Positions 53,692 through 63,228 are shown, counted from the stretch's first letter. The stretch: DNA of 64,000 nucleotides from Hansschlegelia beijingensis (GCF_014196425.1 NZ_JACIDR010000002.1:186001-250000), one strand, 5' to 3'. The notes: a model not told the origin generated them from the letters alone. Program-made: numbers and translations.

Positions 53692-55401
53692 ATGGGCGAT
53701 GACCGCAACCGCACGGGTGATGCGTCTCAGGGCAAGACCCTGACGAACCGCCAAGGCCACCCGATCCACAACAACCAGTCGCAGAGAACGGTGGGCGCGC
53801 GCGGCCCGGCCACGCTCGAGAACTATCAGTTCCTCGAGAAGATCACCCATTTTGACCGCGAGCGGATTCCGGAGCGCGTGGTCCACGCGCGCGGCTTCGT
53901 CTGCTACGGCGAGCTGGAGGTCACCGGCAAGATCGGCGACGAGCCGGCGTCCAAATACACCCGCGCCAAGCTGTTCAGCGAGGCCGGCAAGAAAACGCCC
54001 CTCGCGATCCGCTTCTCGACCGTGATCGGCGGCCGCGACTCCTCCGAGGTGGCGCGAGATCCGCGCGGCTTCGCGGTGAAGTTCTACACCGAGGACGGCA
54101 ATTGGGACCTCGTCGGCAACAACCTCGCGATCTTCTTCATCCGTGACGCGATCAAGTTCCCGGACGTGATCCACTCGCTGAAGCCGGACCCGATCACGTT
54201 TCGGCAGGAGCCGAACCGCATCTTCGACTTCATGAGCCAGACGCCTGAATCGATGCACATGCTGACGCATCTGTTCAGCCCGCGCGGCATCCCGGCCAGC
54301 TACCGCCACATGGAAGGGTTCGGGGTCAACACCTACAAGATGGTCAACGCGCAGGGCGACACCGTCCTGGTGAAGTACCACTTCCATCCGCGCTGCGGCG
54401 TGGCGAGCCTCACCGCCGCGGAGGCCGAGAAGGTGCAGGGCAAGGACCTGGGCTCGGCCTCGAAGGATCTGTACCAGGCCATCGAGCGCGGCGACCATCC
54501 GCAGTGGGACATGTATGTCCAGATCATGGAGGACCATGATCATCCGGAGCTCGAATGGGACCCGCTCGACGACACCAAGATCTGGCCCGAGAAGGATTTC
54601 CCGCTCCGCCACGTCGGCGTCATGACGCTCAACCGCAACGTCCAGGATCATCACAACGAAAACGAGCAGATCGCGATGGGCACCGGCGTGCTCGTCGACG
54701 GCCTCGACTTCTCGGATGACAAGATGCTGGTCGGCCGCACCTTCTCCTATTCGGACACCCAGCGGTACCGCGTCGGCACCAACTATCTCCAGCTGCCGGT
54801 CAACCAGCCGAAGCACGCGAATGTCGCGACCAATCTCACCGGCGGCCAGATGTCGTTCCGCCGGGATGTGGCCCCCGGACAGAACCCGCACGTCAATTTC
54901 GAGCCGTCGATCCACAATGGTCTGAGCGAGAGCGCCGAGGACGCGCCGAACAACCCGCCGGAGATCCACGGCCGGCTGACGCGCAGCGTGATCGAGCGCC
55001 GCAATGACTACGTCCAGGCCCGCGCGCGCTTCTGCACGATGATGGACTGGGAGCGCGACGACCTCGTGCACAACATGATCGACCAGCTCGGCCAGTGCGA
55101 ACGGGACGTGCAGGAGCGGATGCTGTGGCACTTCTTCCTGGTGCACGACCAGTATGGCGGCCGCGTCGCTGAGGGGCTGGGAATGTCGGCGGCTGACGTC
55201 GCGCACCTTCAGCCCCTTCCCAAGCAGGTGCTGACCGAAGAGGACCAGCGCCGGCTGCAGAACCTCGGCCGGAACGGCGACAAGATCGACGGCTCGGTCT
55301 GGGGGCAGTGGACGAGTTCGGTGAAGAACCACCGCGCCACGGCCGACGAGGTGCTCTCCGGGCGGATCGCCCAGAAGGAGATGGATCAGGCCGCGGAGTA
55401 G
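53692..55401 (+). CDS. Monofunctional heme catalase
   Basis: The 569-residue enzyme dismutates hydrogen peroxide. The catalytic His is H65 in RVVHARGF, and the Asn region reads [17 protein letters not shown]. The proximal heme ligand is Y353 in [30 protein letters not shown] at the N-terminus is typical. It is longer than small-subunit catalases (about 480) because of an added C-terminal helical part, and shorter than KatE-type enzymes. GGAGG eleven bases upstream fixes the ATG. No regulator such as OxyR is adjacent. Confidence 0.95.
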   Translation: MGDDRNRTGDASQGKTLTNRQGHPIHNNQSQRTVGARGPATLENYQFLEKITHFDRERIPERVVHARGFVCYGELEVTGKIGDEPASKYTRAKLFSEAGKKTPLAIRFSTVIGGRDSSEVARDPRGFAVKFYTEDGNWDLVGNNLAIFFIRDAIKFPDVIHSLKPDPITFRQEPNRIFDFMSQTPESMHMLTHLFSPRGIPASYRHMEGFGVNTYKMVNAQGDTVLVKYHFHPRCGVASLTAAEAEKVQGKDLGSASKDLYQAIERGDHPQWDMYVQIMEDHDHPELEWDPLDDTKIWPEKDFPLRHVGVMTLNRNVQDHHNENEQIAMGTGVLVDGLDFSDDKMLVGRTFSYSDTQRYRVGTNYLQLPVNQPKHANVATNLTGGQMSFRRDVAPGQNPHVNFEPSIHNGLSESAEDAPNNPPEIHGRLTRSVIERRNDYVQARARFCTMMDWERDDLVHNMIDQLGQCERDVQERMLWHFFLVHDQYGGRVAEGLGMSAADVAHLQPLPKQVLTEEDQRRLQNLGRNGDKIDGSVWGQWTSSVKNHRATADEVLSGRIAQKEMDQAAE

Positions 55402-55429
55402 CGAGCAGGCGCTGGGATACCTCCTGGGC

Positions 55430-55460
55430 GCTCGCGCGTCTCTGTTCGGGACGCGCGAGC
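55430..55460 (+). terminator. Strong hairpin after catalase
   Basis: GCTCGCGCGTC pairs perfectly with GACGCGCGAGC around a nine-base loop, 28 bases after the catalase stop. No T run follows, so it may be an mRNA 3'-end stabiliser or a Rho-aided terminator. Confidence 0.55.
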
Positions 55461-55594
55461 GAGCCTCGCGGAGAAAATTAACGCTCCCGCAAGGGCATAA
55501 GGGGCCGCGCGCTTGTCATCAGGGTGGGCGGCCCAAGCTCAAAGACAGGTGTGGGCGGCCGGTCGGGGTCGCCCTCCTGACAGGGGAGTAGCTT

Positions 55595-55720
55595 ATGATG
55601 GGAATGCTCGAACTGTTCCTGATGGCCGGGTTCGGCGTCGCGTTGGTGGTCTACGTGCTGACCCGACTGAACTCCGGTCTCTCCCGGGCCGAGCGCAAGC
55701 GGCTCACCTCCACCGATTGA
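55595..55720 (+). CDS. Single-span small membrane protein
   Basis: This is a 41-codon gene. The start MMGMLELFLMAG follows AGGGGAG by about eight bases. Residues 4-24 form one hydrophobic span (LELFLMAGFGVALVVYVL) and the tail SGLSRAERKRLTSTD is basic and cytosolic. Proteins of this size often modulate larger membrane complexes. No family is recognised. It is convergent with the SDR gene eight bases on. Confidence 0.6.
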   Translation: MMGMLELFLMAGFGVALVVYVLTRLNSGLSRAERKRLTSTD

Positions 55721-55728
55721 CCGCGTCC

Positions 55729-56544
55729 TCAGGCGGCGCTCGCCTGGGCTGGGCCCAGATAGCGGGCCGCCACCTCGCGTCGCGACAGGCCCGGCCCCAT
55801 TGCGAGTCGCGCCTGGTTCATCGCTGTCCACTGGGCTTCGTCGGCGAGCGGCGGGATCGTGACGGTCTCGCCGCGTTCGAATCCCACCAGGCTCGCCTCG
55901 ACGAGGTCGCTGACCTCCATCACCATCTCGGGCGGGAAGGCGTTCACGTCCTTTCCGGCGCGCTCCCAGATCTCTGTGCGCGTCGCGCCCGGCAGTACGG
56001 CCTGGACCCGGACGCCCCTGTCCTCGACCTGCGCGGCGAGGGAAAGCGACAGGTTCAGCAGGTGGGCCTTGGACCCGCTATACACGCCGTCGAACGCCTC
56101 CGGGGCCAGCGCCAGCACCGAGGCGATGTTGATGATCCCGCCCCGGCCGCGCGCCACGAAGGCCTTGCCGGCGGCTGAAGCCAGCAGCGTCGGCGCGGTG
56201 ACGTTGAGCGCGATCAGCCGCTCGATCGCCCCAGGCTGACTGCCTAACAGACCGCCCTCAAGCGCCATGCCGGCGTTGTTCACCAGCAGCGTGATCGCCG
56301 CATCTTCGGCGAGCCGGCGCTCGACGGCGGCAAGTTCCGCCCGGTCGATGAGGTCCGCCCGCAGCGTCTCGGCGCTTCGCCCGGTGGCGGCGGTGATCCG
56401 GTCGGCGAGCGCGCGCAGACGCGCCTCGTCGCGCGCCACCAGGATCACGTCATAGCCTCTGGCCGAAAGCTTCTCCGCATAGGTCGCGCCTATGCCGCTG
56501 GAGGCGCCGGTGATGAGCGCCGTTCCTTGGACTGCCGCATTCAT
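55729..56544 (-). CDS. Short-chain dehydrogenase/reductase
   Basis: The 271-residue enzyme has the SDR cofactor motif TGASSGIG (about 13-20), the NNAGMA segment (about 90) and the catalytic Ser-Tyr-Lys with YSGSKAH (Tyr about 155). An Arg after the second strand (VARDEARLRAL) suggests NADP preference. The substrate is unknown. It is divergent from the HxlR regulator across 69 bases, so the regulator probably controls it. That pairing is common for electrophile or aldehyde detoxification genes. Confidence 0.9.
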   Translation of the reverse strand: MNAAVQGTALITGASSGIGATYAEKLSARGYDVILVARDEARLRALADRITAATGRSAETLRADLIDRAELAAVERRLAEDAAITLLVNNAGMALEGGLLGSQPGAIERLIALNVTAPTLLASAAGKAFVARGRGGIINIASVLALAPEAFDGVYSGSKAHLLNLSLSLAAQVEDRGVRVQAVLPGATRTEIWERAGKDVNAFPPEMVMEVSDLVEASLVGFERGETVTIPPLADEAQWTAMNQARLAMGPGLSRREVAARYLGPAQASAA

Positions 56545-56613
56545 GGAAGAGTCTCCTGTGGGCGACGCCGATACGTCACTTGCATTATGGTAACGAGTCG
56601 ATATCTTTTTGCA

Positions 56614-57048
56614 ATGGACGCTGAAAAACTTTCCTGCGGGCCTTGCCCGATCGGCCGCGGCCTCGCCCGGGTGGGCGACGCCTGGAGCATGCTGATCCTG
56701 CGCGACGCCGCGCTCGGCGCGACGCGCTTCGACCAGTTCCGCGCCAGCCTGGGCGTCGCGCCCAACATCCTGTCGCGTCGACTGAAGGCGCTCACCGATG
56801 ACGGGCTTCTTGAGAAACGCCGCTACAGCGAGCGGCCGCCGCGCGACGAGTATGTGCTCACGGCGGCGGGCCGCGACTTCCTGCCCGTGCTGCAGCTGCT
56901 CGGCGCATGGGCGCGGAAGCACCATGCGGGCGGGGCGCCGATGACCAGGCTGGTCGACGCCGAGACCGGCGCCGAGGTCCATCCGCTGGCGATCGACGCC
57001 GCGACCGGCGCTCCGCTCGGGACCCGGCCGCTCCGGGTGATCGACTGA
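56614..57048 (+). CDS. HxlR-family transcriptional regulator
   Basis: The 144-residue regulator carries a winged helix-turn-helix of the HxlR type: CPIGRGLARVGDAWSMLILRD, a RFDQFRASLGVAPNILSRRL recognition region and a wing ending RPPRDEYVLTAAG. Two Cys near the N-terminus (LSCGPCPIG) are typical of redox- or electrophile-sensing members. I start at MDAEKLSCG; ATG 56587 is possible. It probably represses the divergent SDR gene and itself through TTGCATTATGG/TTGCAATGG-type sites in the short gap. The 79-residue C-terminal part is longer than in minimal HxlR proteins. Confidence 0.9.
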   Translation: MDAEKLSCGPCPIGRGLARVGDAWSMLILRDAALGATRFDQFRASLGVAPNILSRRLKALTDDGLLEKRRYSERPPRDEYVLTAAGRDFLPVLQLLGAWARKHHAGGAPMTRLVDAETGAEVHPLAIDAATGAPLGTRPLRVID

Positions 57049-57136
57049 TTGCTCTCGCGGCGGCGTGAAAAGCGTCACGCCCAAAGCTTAGACGGTTCTC
57101 CGACTGCTTAGATTCTGCGTGCGCTCAAATTATTCG

Positions 57137-57182
57137 CAGGCGATGCTTTCCGCCTGTCAGCCGTTGCTATGCCCGAGCAACG
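57137..57182 (+). other. Two adjacent hairpins in the leader of the small periplasmic gene
   Basis: CAGGCG/CGCCTG (57137-57156) and CGTTGCT/AGCAACG (57162-57182) form two neighbouring hairpins in a 262-base gap. GCTTAGA is repeated at 57086 and 57106, 20 bases apart. They may be mRNA structures or regulator sites. No known riboswitch is recognised. Confidence 0.4.
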
Positions 57183-57311
57183 CGATAGTCTCGCCTCAAG
57201 CAAAAATGCAAAGAGGTTAGGCGGCCGCGCCTATTCCGGCGTCATGCAGCCCGACTAACTATGCGGAACACGCGGCGTGGGGCCCACGCCGCCGCACAAC
57301 AGGAGAAGGTC

Positions 57312-57551
57312 ATGAAGACCCTTGTCATCGCCGCCGGCGCGCTCGCCCTGGCGTCAACTGCCGCGCTCGCGGATCCGGGCATCAACTGGGCGCGCGTCCA
57401 GGAAACCTATCCGGGCCATGCGGCCATCGCCCAGACGCAGGATCGCGGCTACACCGGGACCGTGTCGGAGCGCCGCGACGCGGCCCGCGACGAGCGGAAC
57501 GCCCGCACGGCGCGCAACGGCGAGCCGTCGCAGCTCGGCTGGCGCCAGTAA
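57312..57551 (+). CDS. Small periplasmic hypothetical protein
   Basis: The 79-residue protein has a clear signal peptide (MKTLVIAAGALALASTAALA) and a mature, polar domain. That domain contains NWARVQETYPGHAAIAQTQ, RGYTGTVSERRDAARDERN and a C-terminal LGWRQ. It is rich in Arg, Asp and Ala and probably partly disordered. AGGAGAAGG lies just upstream of the ATG, and a strong terminator follows, so it forms a complete single-gene transcription unit. No family is recognised. Confidence 0.7.
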   Translation: MKTLVIAAGALALASTAALADPGINWARVQETYPGHAAIAQTQDRGYTGTVSERRDAARDERNARTARNGEPSQLGWRQ

Positions 57552-57577
57552 GCCTTCCGGGGCTCACAGGAAAAACG

Positions 57578-57604
57578 GGGAAGCGGGAGACCGCTTCCCG
57601 TTTT
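57578..57604 (+). terminator. Intrinsic terminator
   Basis: GGGAAGCGG and CCGCTTCCC pair over nine bases around GAGA, followed by G and TTTT. It lies 26 bases after the small periplasmic gene, and an A run before the stem gives some activity on the other strand. Confidence 0.88.
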
Positions 57605-57702
57605 CGTTTCGCGGCCCGGCGATCGGCCCGTTCACGGGGGAGTGATCGGGCGCGCGGCAATAGCGCGTGGCGACGGCCGCGGGCGGCTGTAGCTCAGAGC
57701 CG

Positions 57703-58506
57703 ATGGCGTCCCATCTCGAAAGCGTCCCTGCTCTCCCCGCGCCGCGCTCGCCCCTGCGGCGGCGGCTGAACCGGCTCTATCATGGCGAGACGCCCGCCGC
57801 GCTGCGCTTCCAGTGCGCGGTGGTGGCGGTCGACCTCGCGATCATCGGCTTCTTCCTCGCCACCCCGCTGCTCGGCGATGGCCCGGTCTTCCTCTGGCTC
57901 GACTATTCGATCGCCCTGCTGGTCGGGCTCGACCTCGCGGCGCGGGCGCTCGCGGCGGACGATCTCAGGCGCTGGCTGAAGCGCCCGGACGTCTGGGTGG
58001 ACGGCTTCATCTTCGTCACGCTGCTTGCGCCGCTCTGGATCGTCAATCTCGGCTTCCTCAGGGTGCTGCGACTGTGGACCCTGTCGCGCAGCCCGGTCGT
58101 GTGGCGGCCGATGCGGCGGGCGGGCTACGCGCACTGGGAGGACGCCACGCGGGCGGTGGTCAACCTCACCACCTTCCTCTTCGTCACCACCGGCTTCGTC
58201 TACACCTTCTTCGCCAACCGCGCCGACGGCATCGAGGGCTATGTCGACGCGCTCTACTTCACGGTCGCGACCGTCACCACCACGGGCTTCGGCGACGTGA
58301 CGCTGCCGGGGCCCTGGGGCCGGCTCACCTCGGTCGTGGCGATGATCGTCGGCATCTCGCTGTTCGTGCGCCTCGCGCAGGCGATCTTCCGGCCGCGGAA
58401 GGTCACCTTCTCCTGCCCGCAATGCGCCCTGATGCGCCACGAGCCGGACGCAGTGCACTGCAAGGCCTGCGGCCATCAGCTGAAGATCCCCGACGGCGAT
58501 GACTGA
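57703..58506 (+). CDS. Potassium channel-type protein with C-terminal zinc ribbon
   Basis: The 267-residue protein has a voltage-sensor-like set of spans (about 48-160), with Arg spaced through FLRVLRLWTLSRSPVVWRPMR. A pore helix and selectivity filter TTTGFGD (about 192-198) and an inner helix follow. The filter GFGD differs from the commoner GYGD but is known in bacteria. After the last span, C238-P-Q-C241 and CKAC form a zinc ribbon at the C-terminus. It would form a tetramer in the inner membrane. ATG 57703 is chosen; GTG 57667 is possible. Confidence 0.85.
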   Translation: MASHLESVPALPAPRSPLRRRLNRLYHGETPAALRFQCAVVAVDLAIIGFFLATPLLGDGPVFLWLDYSIALLVGLDLAARALAADDLRRWLKRPDVWVDGFIFVTLLAPLWIVNLGFLRVLRLWTLSRSPVVWRPMRRAGYAHWEDATRAVVNLTTFLFVTTGFVYTFFANRADGIEGYVDALYFTVATVTTTGFGDVTLPGPWGRLTSVVAMIVGISLFVRLAQAIFRPRKVTFSCPQCALMRHEPDAVHCKACGHQLKIPDGDD

Positions 58507-58647
58507 GCCCGCCGCCGCGTTCGCGCGCGGTCGGTGAAGCGATAAGCCGGCGAAGCGAAGCTGCCCCCTTCAACGCTTCCTAAACGCGTGGCGTTTAGGC
58601 TCAGGCCCCTTCGGGCGGGAACGGAGCGCCCGGACGTGGAGGGTGGC

Positions 58648-60333
58648 GTGGCATTCGGTATGGCGGCCGCCTTCGCGGGAGGGCTGACGGTCGGTGCGCT
58701 TGCGGCGGCGGCGCTGGGACGGCGCGCGCTTCGGCGCTCCCGCGCCGCGGCGGCGGCGGAGCTCGAGAGCCTGCAGGACGCGCTGTGGCGCGCGACCGAA
58801 GCCGAGCAGCACGCCCGCGCCGCGCGCGAGGCTGCGCTCGAGGCGGCGGAAGCCGGCGACCGGGCCAAGGCCCGGTTCCTGGCGAACGTCACGCACGAAA
58901 TGCGCACGCCGCTGTCCGGCGTGATCGGCACCACGGATCTGCTGCTCGAGACCCCGCTGGCGCCGGATCAGCGAACCTACGCCAACGCCGTCAGGCGGTC
59001 GGCCGCCGCCATGCTCGATCTGGTGGACGAGATTCTCGACCACTCCCGCATCGAGGCGGGCGGGCTCACGCTGCAGGACGAACCGTTCGATCCCGTCGAC
59101 CTCCTCGAGGACGTCGCCGAACTGCTCGCCCCGCGCGCGCAGGCGAAGGGTCTCGATCTCGCCTGCGTGGCGGGTCCAGGAGCGACCAGGCTCCGCGGCG
59201 ACCCGGGACGTCTGCGCCAGATCCTGCTCAACCTCGCCGGCAACGCCATCAAGTTCACCGCTCAGGGCGGCGTCGGCCTGCGGCTCGACATCCTCGATGA
59301 TGAGGTGAGGTTCTCGGTCGTCGACACCGGACCGGGCTTCGAGCCGGCGGACGCCGAGCGGCTGTTCCAGGAGTTCACCCGCGACGCCCCGGACCCGGCC
59401 ACGGGCGGCGTGGGCCTCGGTCTCGCGATCAGCCGCCAGCTCGCCGTTGCGATGGGCGGCTCGATCGCCGCCGAAGGTCGGCCCGGGGCCGGCGCCACCT
59501 TCATGCTCCGCCTGCCGCTGCGGCGCGCAGGGGATGCGCCGTCCTTCGACGTGCGCGCTCCCCTGGCAGGACGCCGCGTCCTGGTGGTCTCCGATGCGCC
59601 GTTCACCGGCCCCTGGCTCACCGAAAGGCTGCGGGACGCGGGCGCGGAGGCCGAGCTCGCGGCCATGCGAGACGAGATCAAGCCGGGTTACGACGCCGTT
59701 CTCATCGACAGCCTGGCGCCTGCGCGCGCGACCGCGGCCAAGGCCGCCGGCGTGGGGCGCGTCATCGTTCTGGTGACCCCGGCCGAACGGGGGGAACTCG
59801 CCGGTCTGCTTTCGGCGGGCTTCGACGGCTATCTGGTGAAGCCCGTCCGGGCCGCGTCGCTCGACAACCGGCTGATCGCGCAGCCCTCGAACCGTCCCGC
59901 GGCGCCGACGCCGGCCGAGCCAGCCCCGGCGCCCGGCGCGGGCGGGCTCAGGGTGTTGCTGGCCGAGGACGACCCCGTGAGTTCGCTCATCGCGATCGCC
60001 CACCTCAACAGGCTCGGGCACACGGCCCACCACGTCGCCGACGGCCTCTCGGCGGTTTCGGCGTTCGAAGGAGGCTCTTACGACGCGGCGTTGCTTGACC
60101 TCCGCATGCCGGAGCTCGACGGCTGCGGCGCCGCGCGCCGCATCCGCGCGATCGAGGCCGCCGAGGGTCGACGGCCGGCTCTGCTTCTCGCCGTCACCGC
60201 CAACGCCGGCCCCGACGATCGCGCCGCGGCGCTTGCGGCCGGGATCAACGACGTCCTGGCCAAACCGCTCGAGCGCAAGGCGCTGGCGGAGGCGCTCGCG
60301 CCCCTGAAGGGCAACGGCTCGCGGGTCGCCTGA
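58648..60333 (+). CDS. Hybrid sensor histidine kinase/response regulator
   Basis: The 561-residue protein has one N-terminal membrane span with almost no periplasmic part. A coiled coil leads to a HisKA domain with the phospho-accepting H83 in VTHEMRTPLSGVIG. A HATPase domain follows (LLNLAGNAIKFT, DTGPGF, VGLGLAIS). Then come two receiver-like domains: the first (about 310-400) has only VVSDAP and VLIDS, and may be degenerate. The second carries AEDD, phospho-acceptor D484 in LLDLRMP and a late AKP Lys. GTG 58648 follows GGAGGG; other GTG starts lie upstream. The input signal is unknown. No separate regulator is adjacent. Confidence 0.9.
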   Translation: MAFGMAAAFAGGLTVGALAAAALGRRALRRSRAAAAAELESLQDALWRATEAEQHARAAREAALEAAEAGDRAKARFLANVTHEMRTPLSGVIGTTDLLLETPLAPDQRTYANAVRRSAAAMLDLVDEILDHSRIEAGGLTLQDEPFDPVDLLEDVAELLAPRAQAKGLDLACVAGPGATRLRGDPGRLRQILLNLAGNAIKFTAQGGVGLRLDILDDEVRFSVVDTGPGFEPADAERLFQEFTRDAPDPATGGVGLGLAISRQLAVAMGGSIAAEGRPGAGATFMLRLPLRRAGDAPSFDVRAPLAGRRVLVVSDAPFTGPWLTERLRDAGAEAELAAMRDEIKPGYDAVLIDSLAPARATAAKAAGVGRVIVLVTPAERGELAGLLSAGFDGYLVKPVRAASLDNRLIAQPSNRPAAPTPAEPAPAPGAGGLRVLLAEDDPVSSLIAIAHLNRLGHTAHHVADGLSAVSAFEGGSYDAALLDLRMPELDGCGAARRIRAIEAAEGRRPALLLAVTANAGPDDRAAALAAGINDVLAKPLERKALAEALAPLKGNGSRVA

Positions 60334-60484
60334 CGCGGCGGCGACGCCGCTGGCCTGCGTTGTCACACGCCTGTGCGGCGAATATGCTCCTCCTTGCGCG
60401 GGACCAATTCGGCCCCCGGAAGGCGATGGTTCCCGCCGCCTCCGGACATCGGGGACATGAGACGTCCCCTTGGGGAGGCGCCTC

Positions 60485-61462
60485 ATGTCGACAGATCCGA
60501 TTGATTTCCCGCCCGCCGCCGCCGGCCTCGAAGCTCCGGCCGTCGGCTTCGGTTTCCGACCAAAGCCCTCCCCGGGGCCGCGCCTCGCGCAGCCGCTCGG
60601 GCGGATCGGCTCGCTTGAGATCAGGCTCGCGGAGACCGCGAAGGAAATCCGCCGCGCGCAGCGGCTTCGATACCGCGTCTTCTTCGAGGAGATGCAGGCC
60701 GCGCCCAGCATGACGGCGCGGCTCGCCCGCCGCGACTCCGACCCGTTCGACGCGGTGTGCGACCACCTGCTGGTCATGGACCATCAATCGCGGGCGCCGA
60801 AGCCCGGCGGGCTTCCGGCGGGGCTCAAGGGCTTCGAGGTCGGCGCGATCGATCCGGCGTCTCCCTTCGGGGCCGCGAAGCCGAAGGTCGTCGGGACATA
60901 CCGTCTGCTGCGCGGCGAAGTCGCCGACCGGACGTTCGGCTTCTACAGCGCCAGCGAGTTCGAAGTGGACGGTCTGGTGGCCCGCCACCCCGAGCTGTCA
61001 TTCCTGGAGCTCGGCCGATCCTGTGTTCTGGAGCCCTACCGGGACAAGCGCACTGTCGAGCTGCTGTGGCACGGCATCTGGGCCTATGTGCTGGCGCACG
61101 GCGTCGACGTGATGATCGGCTGCGCCTCGCTCGAGGGAACGGATCCGGAGCGGCTCGCGCTGCCGCTCTCCTATCTGCATCACTTCCACGCCGCTCCGCC
61201 GGAATGGCGGGCGCCGGCGGTCGCGGCGCGGCGCGCCGAGATGCGCCTGCTGGCCCGCGAGGCCATCGATCCGCGCGCGGCCCTGCGGGCCCTGCCGCCC
61301 CTCATCAAGGGCTATCTCAGGCTCGGGGCCTTCATCGGGGACGGCGCAGTGGTGGACCATGCGTTCGGCACGACCGACGTGCTGATCGTTCTGCCGCGCC
61401 AGTGTATCAATCCACGCTACGTCGCGTATTACGGAGCCGACGCGGGTCGCCACGCCGCCTGA
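60485..61462 (+). CDS. olsB: OlsB-type L-ornithine N-alpha-acyltransferase
   Basis: The 325-residue GNAT-fold enzyme adds a 3-hydroxyacyl chain from ACP to ornithine, the first step of ornithine lipid synthesis. Conserved parts are LRYRVFFEEMQ, DPFDAVCDHLLVMD, GRSCVLEPYRDKRTVELLW (shortened) and the C-terminal GAFIGDGAVVDHAFGTTDVLIV. It is somewhat longer than the Sinorhizobium enzyme because of an N-terminal stretch of about 50 residues and an insert at about 100-120. ATG 60485 follows GGGGAGG. No olsA lies next to it. Ornithine lipids replace phospholipids under phosphate limitation. Confidence 0.88.
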   Translation: MSTDPIDFPPAAAGLEAPAVGFGFRPKPSPGPRLAQPLGRIGSLEIRLAETAKEIRRAQRLRYRVFFEEMQAAPSMTARLARRDSDPFDAVCDHLLVMDHQSRAPKPGGLPAGLKGFEVGAIDPASPFGAAKPKVVGTYRLLRGEVADRTFGFYSASEFEVDGLVARHPELSFLELGRSCVLEPYRDKRTVELLWHGIWAYVLAHGVDVMIGCASLEGTDPERLALPLSYLHHFHAAPPEWRAPAVAARRAEMRLLAREAIDPRAALRALPPLIKGYLRLGAFIGDGAVVDHAFGTTDVLIVLPRQCINPRYVAYYGADAGRHAA

Positions 61463-61528
61463 GCCGGGCGCGACGTCGCGTCGACTTCACGCTCGACGAC
61501 TGACCTCGTCCCGCGCGCAGGAACATCG

Positions 61529-62134
61529 ATGCCCGAACGCCCGCCCGTTTCGGACCGGCCCGTGAAGATCGTGCTCATCGACGAGAGCCCGGTCCGGGCC
61601 GCGATTCTCGAGGAGGGCCTGCGCGCCGCGGGGCACGACGCCATCATGCTGATCTCCGATCACGTGAACCTGCTGGAGCGGATCTACGCCATCGACCCGG
61701 ACGTGATCCTGATCGATCTCGAGAACCCGAGCCGGGACGTGCTGGAGCAGATGTTCCAGGTCAGCCGCGCGGTGCGCAGGCCGGTCGGCATGTTCGTCGA
61801 CCAGACCGACGCGGTCTCGATCGATCGCGCCATCGACGCCGGCGTGTCCGCCTATGTCGTGGACGGGCTGAAGAAGGAGCGCATAAAGCCCATCCTCGAC
61901 ACGACCATCAGCCGGTTCAACGCCTTCTCGCGGCTGCGGACGGAGCTCGAGCAGGCCAAGGGGCAGCTCGAGGAGCGCAAGATCATCGACCGCGCCAAGG
62001 GCATCCTGATGCGCTCGAAGGGCATCGACGAAGAGCAGGCCTACGCCCTGCTGCGCAAGGTCGCGATGAACGAGAAGAAGAAGATCTCCGAGATCGCGCA
62101 ATCTGTGGTCACCGCAGCGGAGCTTCTGGGATGA
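61529..62134 (+). CDS. nasT: ANTAR-domain antiterminator NasT
   Basis: The 201-residue regulator has a receiver-like domain at about 10-125 (VLIDESPVRAAILEEGL) and an ANTAR RNA-binding domain at about 135-195. The ANTAR part shows KIIDRAKGILMRSKGIDEEQAYALLRK (shortened) and ISEIAQSVV. NasT binds paired hairpins in the leader RNA of nitrate assimilation operons and prevents termination; NasS holds it inactive without nitrate. Its TGA overlaps the ATG of nasS. The predicted RNA target lies at 63437-63508. Confidence 0.94.
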   Translation: MPERPPVSDRPVKIVLIDESPVRAAILEEGLRAAGHDAIMLISDHVNLLERIYAIDPDVILIDLENPSRDVLEQMFQVSRAVRRPVGMFVDQTDAVSIDRAIDAGVSAYVVDGLKKERIKPILDTTISRFNAFSRLRTELEQAKGQLEERKIIDRAKGILMRSKGIDEEQAYALLRKVAMNEKKKISEIAQSVVTAAELLG

Positions 62135-63228
62135 GCGCGGACCGCCTGAAGATCGGCTTCATCCCGCTGGTCGACGCCGCCGCGCCGATCGTCGCCGCGA
62201 CATGCGGATTCGCCGCCGATGAGGGCCTGGAGATCGAGCTCGTCCGCGAGGTCTCCTGGGCGAACATCCGAGACCGGCTGACCTTCGGTCATTTCGACGC
62301 CGCGCATCTTCTGGCGCCGCTCGCCATCTCGACCTCGCTCGGGCTGGGCGGCATCCGGGCGTCGCTGGCCGCCCCGGTGGCGCTCGGCCTGAACGGCAAC
62401 GCCATCACCCTGACGCCGCACCTCCATGAGGAGCTGCTCGCCAATCTCGCGCCGCGCGCGAACCCGCGCGACCCGGCGGCCACCGGCGCCGCCTTCGCGG
62501 CCGTCGTGCGGGCGCGCCGCCGGCGCGGCGACGAGCGGCCGACGCTCGGCATGACCTTTCCGTTCTCGACCCACAACTACCAGCTCCGCCTCTGGCTCGC
62601 CGCGGCCGGCCTCGATCCGGAGGACGACGTCCGGCTCGCGGTGGTCCCGCCGCCCTACATGGTCGACGCGCTCAGGAGCGGCCATGTCGAGGGGTTTTGC
62701 GTGGGCGCCCCGTGGAACTCGGTCGCGGTCGATCTCGGCATCGGCCGCATCCTGCATCTCGGGGTCGATCTCGTGCGGCGCTGCCCCGAGAAGGTGCTGG
62801 CCGTCAGGTCGGCCTGGCTCGACGAGGACGCGGAGCGGACGGCGCGGCTGGTCCGCGCCTGCGTCCGCGCCGGCGAATGGCTGGACGAGCCGGGCAACCA
62901 TGCCGAGGCCGCCCGGCTGCTCGCCGCGCCCCACATGCTCGACGTGCCGGAGCCGCTGATCCGCCGCGCGCTCGATGGTCGCCTTCCGACGGGCCCGGCC
63001 GGGGCGGAGCGCGAGGAGCCGGATTACCTCATCTTCGCGCGCGGCGGCGCCATGCGGCCCGACCTCCGCCACGCCGGTTGGCTCTACGGCGAGATGACCC
63101 GCTGGAGCCAGGCGCCCGAGGGGCAGGCGGGCGACGCGGAAGCCGTCTACCGCCCCGACCTCTATGACGCAGCCATGGGCGCCGCCGCCCCTGACGTTTC
63201 CGATCCGCTGGGCCTGTTCACCGGCTGA
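62131..63228 (+). CDS. nasS: Nitrate/nitrite sensor NasS
   Basis: The 365-residue protein belongs to the NrtA/CmpA periplasmic-binding fold but has no signal peptide or lipobox, so it is cytoplasmic, as expected for NasS. Key stretches are IGFIPLVDAAAPIVAA, FSTHNYQLRLWLAAAG and GFCVGAPWNSVAV, which line the nitrate pocket in the family. Without nitrate it binds NasT; with nitrate it lets go. Its ATG overlaps the nasT stop (ATGA), ensuring matched amounts. Confidence 0.94.
   Translation: MSADRLKIGFIPLVDAAAPIVAATCGFAADEGLEIELVREVSWANIRDRLTFGHFDAAHLLAPLAISTSLGLGGIRASLAAPVALGLNGNAITLTPHLHEELLANLAPRANPRDPAATGAAFAAVVRARRRRGDERPTLGMTFPFSTHNYQLRLWLAAAGLDPEDDVRLAVVPPPYMVDALRSGHVEGFCVGAPWNSVAVDLGIGRILHLGVDLVRRCPEKVLAVRSAWLDEDAERTARLVRACVRAGEWLDEPGNHAEAARLLAAPHMLDVPEPLIRRALDGRLPTGPAGAEREEPDYLIFARGGAMRPDLRHAGWLYGEMTRWSQAPEGQAGDAEAVYRPDLYDAAMGAAAPDVSDPLGLFTG

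Noticed and set aside
57685-57700. tRNA-like start (GGCTGTAGCTCAGAGC)
   Set aside because: It resembles a D-arm, but no anticodon arm, T-arm or acceptor partner follows, and the potassium channel gene begins there.
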